In this document: positions 57,301 through 64,000 of the stretch, one piece after another
Numbering within the stretch: position 1 is the first letter of the stretch
How the letters are laid out: each line of letters starts with the position of its first letter
Assembly: GCA_947500445.1 (NCBI GenBank)
Contig: CANMSB010000003.1
Coordinates: forward strand, 248,001-312,000
Source: an uncultured Flavobacteriaceae bacterium
GTDB taxonomy: Bacteria > Bacteroidota > Bacteroidia > Flavobacteriales > Flavobacteriaceae
DNA: 64,000 nucleotides
Reading direction: 5' to 3'
Program-made: the position numbers and the translations under genes
Notes under the pieces: model-generated
The model's database searches: none
Told to the model about the DNA's origin: nothing
Seen by the model: the letters and a program-made list of their open reading frames with translations, nothing else

Positions 57301-60300
57301 GGTCTTTTACAACTTCTTTCAAATAATAAACTACCCAAGTTTAAAAGATTGTGGTGGGTTACCAAATCGGTTTTTGCAAATAACTCGGCACAAAATCAAG
57401 ATATAGGTTTAAGTATGGCCCCAATATGGGGCTTGGGAAAAGTGTTTGTTCAGGAGCATCCAAATTTATTTTTGGGCCTTTTGGATATTGATAAGGCCGA
57501 TGCCCCACTTGATCATATGGCATCAATTTTTAATGGCACCTATGGAGATGAAAACCAACTGAAACTACACGATGGATCTGTTAGGGCACTTCGTTTGAAT
57601 GCTATTGGGGCAAAGTCGGACATGTCCAATATGGTACAACTATCGCAAAAGGCGACCGTTCTCATTACGGGTGGTTTGGGAAGCCTTGGTCTCGAAGTCG
57701 CGCAGTGGTTGGTCCAAAACTCAAAAATAGGACATATCCTTTTACTTGGAAGAAGCGGACCATCCGATGAAACCGTTCAAAAAATAAAACAACTTGGCGG
57801 ACATGATACCCTATTGAACGTAAAAAACGTGGATGTTACTGACCGAAATCGACTAAAAGAGGTTATATCGGGCATCCCTAAAGAATATCCACTTAAAGGG
57901 GTCTTCCATTTGGCCGGTGTATTGGCAGATGGTACAATAGCTGGTCAGACCAAGGATCTGTTCAATAAGGCAATCTCTCCAAAGGTTGACGGAGCTTGGT
58001 TCTTGCATGAACTAACCAAGGACCTGCCCCTTGAGTGCTTCGTACTTTTTTCATCCATATCCTCAATTTTCGGCTCTGCCGGGCAAAGTAACTATGCGGC
58101 CGGCAATGCATTCTTGGACGGGCTCGCAAGGTACAGATATAACAATGGGCTATCGGTACAAAATATTAACTGGGGGCCATGGGAGGGTTCCGGTTTGGCC
58201 GAAGTCCATAAAAAAAACAGGGAGCGAATGGAATCGTCCGGAATGATGTACCTGCCCGTTGCCAATTGTCTTACCATCATAGATGCCGCTATACATAGAA
58301 ATTCACCACAAACTATAGTGGCTTCGTTGAATAAGAATAAACTGAGAACCGCGCTAGAGAATATCTGGGGTTCGGTTCCCCCTTTCTACCGAGAGGTCTT
58401 ACTCGATCAACATACCTCTTCAAGGGCAACGGTCCCTAAGGTCGATCAGCTAAAATCCAAGTTATGGTCGTTACCCATTTCCGGAAGGCCAAAGTACTTA
58501 CGAGCCGAAATGCAAAAAGTGATAGCAAAAATATTGGATGTGTCCGACCCATCCCACGTTCCTATGGACGAACCTTTAATGGAGTTGGGTATAGACTCGT
58601 TAATGGCCGTTGAAATACGAAATAGATTGTCGAACATGGTCGGTCGGCCGTTAAACGTCACATTATTTTTTGACTATCCGACTATTGAGCTTTGCGCAGA
58701 TCATTTGTTGGACAATGTCTTTGATTTCGATCAAATCCAGATAGGGACGGACAAATCAAGACTATCAAGCGTTGATGGCCCTTCGACCACAAAAAACGAA
58801 GCTATCGCAATAATCGGCATGTCAGGTAAATTTCCCGGGGCGAATAGCATAGAAGAATATTGGGAAAATCTAAAAGTGGGCAAGGATAGTATTACGGAAG
58901 TTCCTCCCCATAGATGGGATATAGACAAATTTTATAATGAAGAAGCTGATAATAACCGCATGAATACCCGTTGGGGAGGATTTATCGGGGATGTCGATAA
59001 ATTTGATGCTTCGTTCTTCAGGATTTCTTCTAGAGAGGCAAAAAGAATGGACCCCCAACAACGTATTTTATTGGAATTGAGCCATACCTTACTAGAAAGT
59101 TCGGGCTATGCCCCTTCGTCCTTGAAAGGCACCAAAACGGGTGTTTATATTGGAATAATGCAAAACGATTACATAAATCTTTCAAAAGATTTTCCTAAGG
59201 ACATTTATTCTGGAACCGGGGCAGCGCTAAGTATTGCGGCCAATAGACTATCATATTATTATGATTTTAAAGGGCCGAGCATGTCTATTGATACGGCTTG
59301 CTCCTCTTCTCTTGCCAGTATCCATCTGGCGGTCCAGAGTATCCGCAGCGGGGAATCCAACATGGCCATAGCGGGAGGGATCAACCTCATACTGACCCCA
59401 GATGCAACAATAGCATTATCTCAAGCGAATATGATGTCCGTAGATGGAAGTTGTAAGGTTTTTGATGATGCTGCAAACGGTTATGTTAGAAGTGAAGGTT
59501 GTGGTTTGGTACTTCTTAAGCCTTTGTCCAAAGCAATGGCCGATCAAGATAACGTTTTAGCAGTAGTCAAAGGGTCGGCAATGAACCAAGATGGTAGTAG
59601 TAACGGATTAACGGCACCAAACGGATTGGCGCAACAAGATTTGATTCGATCTGCTTTGAGCGTTGCGAACCTAGAACCCCGTGACATCGAATATGTAGAA
59701 GCACACGGAACAGGTACGGCATTAGGAGATCCGATCGAAGTTGAAGCGCTAGATGCAGTTTATGGAACTAATAGACCATTGGACAAGCCCTTGGTCATCG
59801 GCTCGGTAAAGGCAAATATTGGCCACCTTGAAACCGCTGCAGGAATTGCCGGTCTTATAAAAACGATACTGTGTATGAATCACGGTCAAATACCGGAACA
59901 GATTCATTATAATACGCCTAATACTCATATTGATTGGAAAAAACACAATGTAAGGATACCTGGCAAGTTGCTTGATTGGAATTCAAAACAAGGAGATTCG
60001 AAAAAAGCCGCAGTAAGCGCTTTTGGAATTGGAGGAGCAAATGTCCACATAGTTTTAGAGAAAATCCAAACAGTGCAAAATAGGCCAAGAACCACTGGTA
60101 TAGCTCCTTTACAACCCCAAATAGTAACCTTATCGGCTCAAGGGGTTTTTGCGTTACGGTCCCAAGCCACAAATTTACTTAACTACCTAGCGGCAAACCC
60201 AAGGATAACCTTACAGGATTTAGCCTATAGTGCAGCAACCACTAGAGACCACTATGAAAATCGAATAGGTATTATTTGTAAGGATAAAGAAGAATTGATA

Positions 60301-63300
60301 ACTACCCTTAAAACAGCCTCAATCACTTCGGTTACCCGTCAAAAGAAAATTTTAAAAACCGCTTTTATATTCACGGGCCAGGGGTCTCAATACATCGGCA
60401 TGGGACGTTCCCTATACCAAAGTGAGCCTGTTTTTAAAGAAGCCCTAGATAGATGTGCACAATTATTAGAAGTGCATCTAGATAAAGATTTGCTGGCTAT
60501 CTTATTTGCGGAAGAAGGAAGTAAACAATCACACCTTATAGATCAAACGAGATATACGCAACCAGCATTATTTGCTTTGGGCTATGCTTTATACAAGTTA
60601 TGGGAATATTGGGGAGTAACCCCTTCCGTTGTATTAGGGCATAGTATAGGAGAACTTACAGCAGCTTGCGTTGCTGGAGTTTTTTCTTTGGAAGATGGGC
60701 TAAAGTTAGCCGCGGCCAGAGGGCGTTTGATGCAAGAGCTATCCCAAGAGGGAACGATGGTATCTTTACAATGCAATGCTGCCAAAGCTATTGAGCTGAT
60801 ACAAGGGTATGAAGATAAGATAGCTATCGCAGCGATCAATACACCTACCCAAACGGTGGTCTCTGGAGATAAAAAAGCTATTGAAGGCTTATGTGCATTA
60901 CTTTCATCAACATCGATCAAGCATAAAAAATTACAAGTTTCCCATGCTTTTCATTCTCCGTTGATGAAACCTATGGTATCGGATTTTAGAAAAGTTGCTG
61001 AAACGCTTACCTATCATGTGCCGATCTATCCATTAATGAGTACCGTATCGGGAGCACTTGCCGAAGGAAGAATGAGCACTCCGGACTATTGGACAACTCA
61101 TATCATTGCGCCTGTTGACTTTTTAAAAGGGATGTTATCATTAGAAGAACAAGGCACTACTGTCTATCTGGAGATAGGCCCTAGTCCGGTGCTGATTGCT
61201 ATGGGAGGTCAGTGTGTTCGTGAAGATAGAAAAGCAATCTGGTTAGCTTCTTTAAAAAAGGATGAAATAGCTGGTGTAGAAATATTAACGTCTTTAAGGG
61301 CGTGGTATACCGCTGGAGGCTATGTAAACTGGCAATCGTTTTATTCCCATCAAGACGGTACAAAGATAGCGCTTCCCGTTTATGCTTTTGATCCGAAAAG
61401 ATTTTGGGTAGAAGAAGGGCAGCATAAGACCCAAAGAGACTATTTCAATTCAACGCCACCAAAAGAAAATCAAAAAAAAATGTCATCAACAACTTTTGAA
61501 ACTATAGAAAAGCGTTTAAAAGAAATTGTTTCTTCTGCGCTCCATATCAATGTTTTGGAGATATCGTCGACAACTCCTTTATTGAACTTAGGAGCTGACT
61601 CCCTTATTTTAATGGAGGTGACCAAGAAAGTAGAAAAGGAATATAAAATCATACTTCCTATCCGTAGGATATTTGAAGATCTCAGCAATTTAGGGGCTAT
61701 AGCGACCTATATCATAGAACAAAGTGAAGAGCAAGAACAATCTACCCTCCCATTACCCAATAGCAATAATGGTATTGTACCTAATGATCCAATAACGGAA
61801 GGAAAAGAAAAAGTGGGTAATCAGAAAGTAATAAACCCTGACGATAGTACATTAAAACTCATTTTGAATCAGTTTTCAGAACAAAATAGAACTATATCAG
61901 AACAAAATAGAATATTATCCAACTATTTGGAACGGACAACGGACAGCGCGCCAACACCTGACGATATAGGTCATAAAAAAAGAAATGCAGTAGATATGGG
62001 TGCCGCAAATACAGCGGATACCACTACTCAATTAATTTCAAAACCCGATGAGAAGGTATTGCCCTTCTACGCCCAAAAGGCGATGTATTTTAAAGAATTG
62101 CCCGTAGCGCAAGATTTTTCGTTGCTTATAGAAAACTATACCGAAAAGACGGTAGCGTCAAAATCATATACGACAACATATCAAAAAGTATTAGCAGATT
62201 CAGGGTCGGCCTTTCGATTTAACATGGCTACCAAAGAAATGGTATACCCGATAGTATGTGACCATGCTTCTGGAGCCCATTTCACAGATATTGATGGAAA
62301 TACCTATATCGATATTATCATGGGGTATGGGTCATGTTTATTTGGTCATCGCCCCGATTTTATCGTTGAAGCTGCTAAGAATCAATTGGACAAGAGTTTT
62401 ACCGTTGGCCCATTAGCTGATTTATGCGGGGAAGTAGCGACATTGGTTGCTGAATTAACGGGAATGGAGCGTGTTTGTTTTGCAAATACGGGAAGTGAAG
62501 CTGTTTCTTTTGCCATGCGTTTGGCCAGATCGGTAACAGGCAAACAAAAACTAGTCGTTTTTTCAGGGGCTTACCATGGTCATGTTGATACCGTTTTAGG
62601 GATGCAAGGGGATAAGGGGCCAGTACCTATGGTTTCAGGAATTACACAAAGTATGGTTCAAGATTTAATTGTCTTGAATTATTCCGATGATGATATTCCA
62701 GAACAGATACGGGCAAATGCAACTGATTTGGCAGGTATTATGATCGAACCTGTTCGTAGTAGATATCCAGATGTTCAGCCCAAAGCATTAATACAGAAGC
62801 TTAAAAAATTAAGTCAAGAATTAAACATTCCATTGATTTTCGATGAGATGATTACCGGTTTTAGAATTATGCCGGGAGGAGCTCAGGAATATTTTGGTGT
62901 TAAAGCAGATATCGTTACCTACGGTAAAGTTTTGGGAGGAGGAATGCCCATAGGTGTTATTGCAGGTACTAGTACATATTTAGATGCAATAGATGGTGGG
63001 ACCTGGAATTATGGAGATGATTCTTATCCAAAAACATCAAGAACTTTTGTAGCTGGTACGTTTACACGGCATCCTTTAACAATGGCCACTTCAAAAGCGG
63101 TTTTAGTGCAAATAAAAAAAATAGGAAGAGTAGCTTTTGAGCGGTTAAATCAACGTACTCAAGATTTAGTGACACGCTTGAACGCCTATTTTAAGCAAGA
63201 AGCCATACCAGTGGAAATGGTTTGTTTCGGTTCACTGTTTGCATTTAAGAACAAGAATATTGCCGATATCATTGCTTTTCATTTGGTAGAAGAGAAAGTG

Positions 63301-64000
63301 TATACTTTATCATCGAACAACTATTTCTTATCCTTTGCCCATACATCGGATGATATCGAGAGACTATACGGGGCTTTTTGTAAAAGTTTAACTCAAATTT
63401 ATAAACCGGAGCATCAGGTAATTGTACAGGGAGCATCAAAAAATAATGTGTGCCCGACCACCTTGGCACAAAAGCAACTATTTCTACTGGACCAAATAGA
63501 TACGGAGCGATCTTTGGCCTATATGTTGTCTTTCAGTATGAAAATGGAAGGTAACCTAGACATGACTTGGCTATACGCTTCCTTAAATCAAGTTTTGGAT
63601 AGGCATTGGATATTAAAAAGCCGGTTTTCCGAAGATGGGGAAAATTTGATATACGATGGTTCGATCACGGTTCCTATACGGGAAATCGATTTGTCCTTGG
63701 ATAATGAGAATACACGGCATGATAACTATCTCTCAATTGTCAATGATGACCTGAATACCCCTTTTGTTTTTATCGATGGGCCACTTATTAGATCAAGGCT
63801 GATAAAACTTGGCGAGGCCAGATATGTTTTACAAATATCCGTACACCATAGTATCGCCGACGGGTGGTCGTGCGCTCTTTTAGTGAGGGAGATCATAGAA
63901 AACTACAATGTGCTTGCAAAAGGCGGGAATACCGTTAAAGAACCTATAGTACAATTTCCGCAATACCAAAATTGGTTGGCAACCAATAAACAAGAAAAAA
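51376..64000 (+). CDS. Lipopeptide-starter PKS-NRPS, 3'-truncated: FAAL-ACP-KS-AT-DH(dead)-KR-ACP-KS-AT-ACP-AMT-C
   Basis: One open frame of 4208 codons running off the window. An in-frame TAA at 51364 makes ATG 51376 the first possible start. Domains: fatty acyl-AMP ligase (1-590; YTSGSTGDPKG near 172, YHDMGL); ACP (GVSSI near 637); KS (C863, H998, H1038); AT (S1312; HAFH ending H1415, malonyl type); DH-like (from H1582) with catalytic His replaced by Y1613 and catalytic Asp by E1780; KR (TGGLGSLG 2098-2105, Y2240); ACP (S2408); KS (C2642); AT (S3090; HAFH ending H3193); ACP (S3409); a coiled-coil linker with an ISEQNR repeat; PLP aminotransferase (about 3600-4000; K3851 in TYGKVLGGG); and a C domain (HHSIADG, H4157) cut by the window end. 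The order mirrors MycA/iturin synthases with one extra reducing module. Predicted role: load a fatty acid, extend twice, aminate C-3 and condense the beta-amino acyl chain with an amino acid. Confidence 0.93.
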   Translation, partial: MSKQSQFQTYSKTLVSVLDSHLTRRPDQVLYRFLRNGEEESDSRTYLQLYDRSRVIAFHILENAVPGDRVLLLYPSGLEFVDAFFGCLLAGVIAVPVFPPSGKRRLERLEKIVLDCDAKLILTTSVLHTKTKDWFNNEAFSEVAWLSSDKLEAIADKTFPVITPDTIAFLQYTSGSTGDPKGVVIKHSNLIHNSKLIQKSFGHTLKSKVVGWLPIYHDMGLIGNMLQPFFVGFECILMPPIAFIQKPIRWLRAISIYGATTSGGPNFAYDLCVGQIKEEDLKGLDLSSLEVAFNGSEPIRPRTVHGFSERFAPYGFRKSAMFPCYGMAETTLIVSGNRFNTPPTELTIDREDFLLGRATTTDSTDLDTDHMSFIGNGPVLDGLKVKIVHPQTHTVCKKGVEGEIWVSGPSVTKGYWNNKDLSEEVFSAYTKYANTKVNKNHGPYLRTGDMGFLHNRELFISGRLKEMFIINGANYYPQDIERTVQVSHHDLQENAGAVFSVDYNGEPRLVVVQEIKRTSLRTFKSNALIPLICKAIMEAHELAVHSIVLVSPGRIPKTSSGKIKRVLCKRNYEENSLTGPLHTWKVGDTLDVDDSDKPKDEIEFDKNDLSVWIRNKIAVKLCMPLDKIAYNTPFSGLGVSSIHAVQLAGELGDYLGREVSPTSLFDYPDIISLSTYLLGEEKSVMPNRGEPQNNNGPIAVISMACRFPGANTPEEFWDNLINGIDSISEVPSTRWDIDDFYSEVPDINKMNSRFGGFLSDLDKFDADFFNISDREAKYMDPQQRLLLELSHELLERGGYRPSSLRGGNIGIFLGISQSNYSDLLKLSNQNVYSGIGGALSIAANRLSFYYDFKGPSIAIDTACSSSLVSLHMAVQSIRNGESDMALAGGVNAILTPQASIAFSQAGMLSVDGKCKTFDNDANGYVRSEGCGLVLLKPLDKAMEDGDTVLGVIKGSAVNQDGYSNGITAPNGISQQMVIKEALNASRMSPEKISYVEAHGTGTPLGDPIEINALQNAYRTGNTRSSTLMVGSVKANIGHLESAAGIAGFIKVLLCMKYGQIPNQLHLKELNHHILWDTINIKIPTAPTPWPTGNGRSRTAGISSFGFGGVNAHIILESQVVGSVPKTEQGTIKSRFNLLPFSAKNQWSLKNQLKAYERFVVQNPALGIADLAYNLATTREHYQYREVLLLEDNADMKDELINAAANIKQDTTRQKIIKAAFMFTGQGSQYTGMGAVLYRSNYEFKKVVDECVFLFRPLLKYNLLEVIFDGSESNIKHVHQTEYTQPAIFTIEYALAKLWLSWGIRPTALIGHSIGEITAACVSGVLSLSDAIKLVALRGALMQQLPEGGTMVSLQCDSNTAIKALEGYEKSVAIAAINAPHQTIISGDKNHVKAICDNLNLQNIKHKYLQVSHAFHSPLMNPILDEFRQHVEKISFNSPRFPIISNLTGELAGSAISTPDYWVNHIGGTVLFDKGMDSLMDMGINMFIEVGPQPVLSSMVGAYAGNKEGISWLISLRKGFNDSKTIFDNLGKYFTAGGEIDWEGFYKGVNGTKIDLPTYRFQRKKHWLPIDNLGPRSEKDTGHPILGPQLVTAGGDRIFESHMDPDVIHYLKDYKVFEKTVAPSAFFIESVLEAVTYIEPNDYQIEELDVLQPMVFDKNGRILQLIIHPEEQDGLNFSIYSRDSLLAEGEWLRHVSGKLTIARSVPADVIDLESTVQQAQVLDIDTFYKSLFAIGLDYGPSFRGIKNAYKTRDSVIAYVSLGEDVISSKFDTYKIHPVLLESTLPIAGLLFDFKGSNDLYSPASFEGLSIRQTGSREAWVIVKQVDQSTINENTFSASVEIRDASGHIVCSILKVTFKKVEISEIIKRSDDIRADWLYETNWKVLEGVDKEGAGTIGGHTVIINPQDEKFNSTIDRRDINKNNWMSELTKWEDLIQYRHLGDVVNLVVLWPEVWDSSITVNGQAKKNAEQGLIQLQGLLQLLSNNKLPKFKRLWWVTKSVFANNSAQNQDIGLSMAPIWGLGKVFVQEHPNLFLGLLDIDKADAPLDHMASIFNGTYGDENQLKLHDGSVRALRLNAIGAKSDMSNMVQLSQKATVLITGGLGSLGLEVAQWLVQNSKIGHILLLGRSGPSDETVQKIKQLGGHDTLLNVKNVDVTDRNRLKEVISGIPKEYPLKGVFHLAGVLADGTIAGQTKDLFNKAISPKVDGAWFLHELTKDLPLECFVLFSSISSIFGSAGQSNYAAGNAFLDGLARYRYNNGLSVQNINWGPWEGSGLAEVHKKNRERMESSGMMYLPVANCLTIIDAAIHRNSPQTIVASLNKNKLRTALENIWGSVPPFYREVLLDQHTSSRATVPKVDQLKSKLWSLPISGRPKYLRAEMQKVIAKILDVSDPSHVPMDEPLMELGIDSLMAVEIRNRLSNMVGRPLNVTLFFDYPTIELCADHLLDNVFDFDQIQIGTDKSRLSSVDGPSTTKNEAIAIIGMSGKFPGANSIEEYWENLKVGKDSITEVPPHRWDIDKFYNEEADNNRMNTRWGGFIGDVDKFDASFFRISSREAKRMDPQQRILLELSHTLLESSGYAPSSLKGTKTGVYIGIMQNDYINLSKDFPKDIYSGTGAALSIAANRLSYYYDFKGPSMSIDTACSSSLASIHLAVQSIRSGESNMAIAGGINLILTPDATIALSQANMMSVDGSCKVFDDAANGYVRSEGCGLVLLKPLSKAMADQDNVLAVVKGSAMNQDGSSNGLTAPNGLAQQDLIRSALSVANLEPRDIEYVEAHGTGTALGDPIEVEALDAVYGTNRPLDKPLVIGSVKANIGHLETAAGIAGLIKTILCMNHGQIPEQIHYNTPNTHIDWKKHNVRIPGKLLDWNSKQGDSKKAAVSAFGIGGANVHIVLEKIQTVQNRPRTTGIAPLQPQIVTLSAQGVFALRSQATNLLNYLAANPRITLQDLAYSAATTRDHYENRIGIICKDKEELITTLKTASITSVTRQKKILKTAFIFTGQGSQYIGMGRSLYQSEPVFKEALDRCAQLLEVHLDKDLLAILFAEEGSKQSHLIDQTRYTQPALFALGYALYKLWEYWGVTPSVVLGHSIGELTAACVAGVFSLEDGLKLAAARGRLMQELSQEGTMVSLQCNAAKAIELIQGYEDKIAIAAINTPTQTVVSGDKKAIEGLCALLSSTSIKHKKLQVSHAFHSPLMKPMVSDFRKVAETLTYHVPIYPLMSTVSGALAEGRMSTPDYWTTHIIAPVDFLKGMLSLEEQGTTVYLEIGPSPVLIAMGGQCVREDRKAIWLASLKKDEIAGVEILTSLRAWYTAGGYVNWQSFYSHQDGTKIALPVYAFDPKRFWVEEGQHKTQRDYFNSTPPKENQKKMSSTTFETIEKRLKEIVSSALHINVLEISSTTPLLNLGADSLILMEVTKKVEKEYKIILPIRRIFEDLSNLGAIATYIIEQSEEQEQSTLPLPNSNNGIVPNDPITEGKEKVGNQKVINPDDSTLKLILNQFSEQNRTISEQNRILSNYLERTTDSAPTPDDIGHKKRNAVDMGAANTADTTTQLISKPDEKVLPFYAQKAMYFKELPVAQDFSLLIENYTEKTVASKSYTTTYQKVLADSGSAFRFNMATKEMVYPIVCDHASGAHFTDIDGNTYIDIIMGYGSCLFGHRPDFIVEAAKNQLDKSFTVGPLADLCGEVATLVAELTGMERVCFANTGSEAVSFAMRLARSVTGKQKLVVFSGAYHGHVDTVLGMQGDKGPVPMVSGITQSMVQDLIVLNYSDDDIPEQIRANATDLAGIMIEPVRSRYPDVQPKALIQKLKKLSQELNIPLIFDEMITGFRIMPGGAQEYFGVKADIVTYGKVLGGGMPIGVIAGTSTYLDAIDGGTWNYGDDSYPKTSRTFVAGTFTRHPLTMATSKAVLVQIKKIGRVAFERLNQRTQDLVTRLNAYFKQEAIPVEMVCFGSLFAFKNKNIADIIAFHLVEEKVYTLSSNNYFLSFAHTSDDIERLYGAFCKSLTQIYKPEHQVIVQGASKNNVCPTTLAQKQLFLLDQIDTERSLAYMLSFSMKMEGNLDMTWLYASLNQVLDRHWILKSRFSEDGENLIYDGSITVPIREIDLSLDNENTRHDNYLSIVNDDLNTPFVFIDGPLIRSRLIKLGEARYVLQISVHHSIADGWSCALLVREIIENYNVLAKGGNTVKEPIVQFPQYQNWLATNKQEK

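Noticed and set aside
1-64000. rRNA or tRNA genes
   Set aside because: I looked for conserved tRNA arm patterns and rRNA motifs in the spacers and saw none; very short RNAs cannot be excluded by eye.

Overview
The window looks like a biosynthetic island of a Bacteroidota bacterium. The evidence is the style of the megasynthases, the lack of strong Shine-Dalgarno signals, the AT-rich spacers and regulators, and the IS21, IS66 and IS4-type remnants. It holds two different assembly lines separated by about 8 kb of regulators, mobile-element debris and two tailoring genes.

Region 1 (1-43009, + strand, visibly richer in G+C) is one NRPS/PKS line of five synthase genes plus a discrete acyltransferase. 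Its order is (A partial)-PCP-C-A-PCP-C | halfC-A-PCP-E-C-A-PCP-C-A-PCP | KS-AT(dead)-KR-ACP-C-A-PCP-C-A-PCP-C | halfC-A-PCP-C-A-PCP | discrete AT | KS-AT(dead)-KR-ACP-C-A-PCP-R. Both PKS modules carry shortened AT regions that have lost the catalytic serine, so the free-standing AT at 32986-34251 should load malonyl units in trans. My hand-read A-domain codes suggest X-Ala-(D)Ser-X-[Ala+malonate, ketoreduced]-Thr-X-Thr-[Ala+malonate, ketoreduced]-Gln, followed by reductive release. This would give a peptide with two statine-like gamma-amino-beta-hydroxy units and a C-terminal aldehyde or alcohol, a layout that recalls protease inhibitors. The first gene continues to the left of the window.

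Region 2 (43010-51375, AT-rich) starts with an IS4-type transposase remnant. A minus-strand response regulator/histidine kinase pair follows, then a 765-bp internally rearranged IS21-family derivative with matching termini and a 7-bp target duplication (46424-47188). That element sits inside a small spaced-repeat array. Next is a minus-strand pair: a class-III aminotransferase homologue that has lost its PLP lysine, and a CmlA-like diiron beta-hydroxylase. A long spacer with two clear dyads separates them from region 3.

Region 3 (51376-64000, + strand, open at the right edge) is the first 4208 codons of a giant lipopeptide-starter synthase: FAAL-ACP-KS-AT-DH(dead)-KR-ACP-KS-AT-ACP-aminotransferase-C. 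The layout resembles iturin/mycosubtilin MycA and cyanobacterial beta-amino-acyl lipopeptide starters. With the DH inactive, the predicted starter is a 3-amino-5-hydroxy fatty acyl group passed to an amino acid. This line uses intact cis-ATs and differs in base composition from region 1, so I read it as a second, independently acquired cluster.
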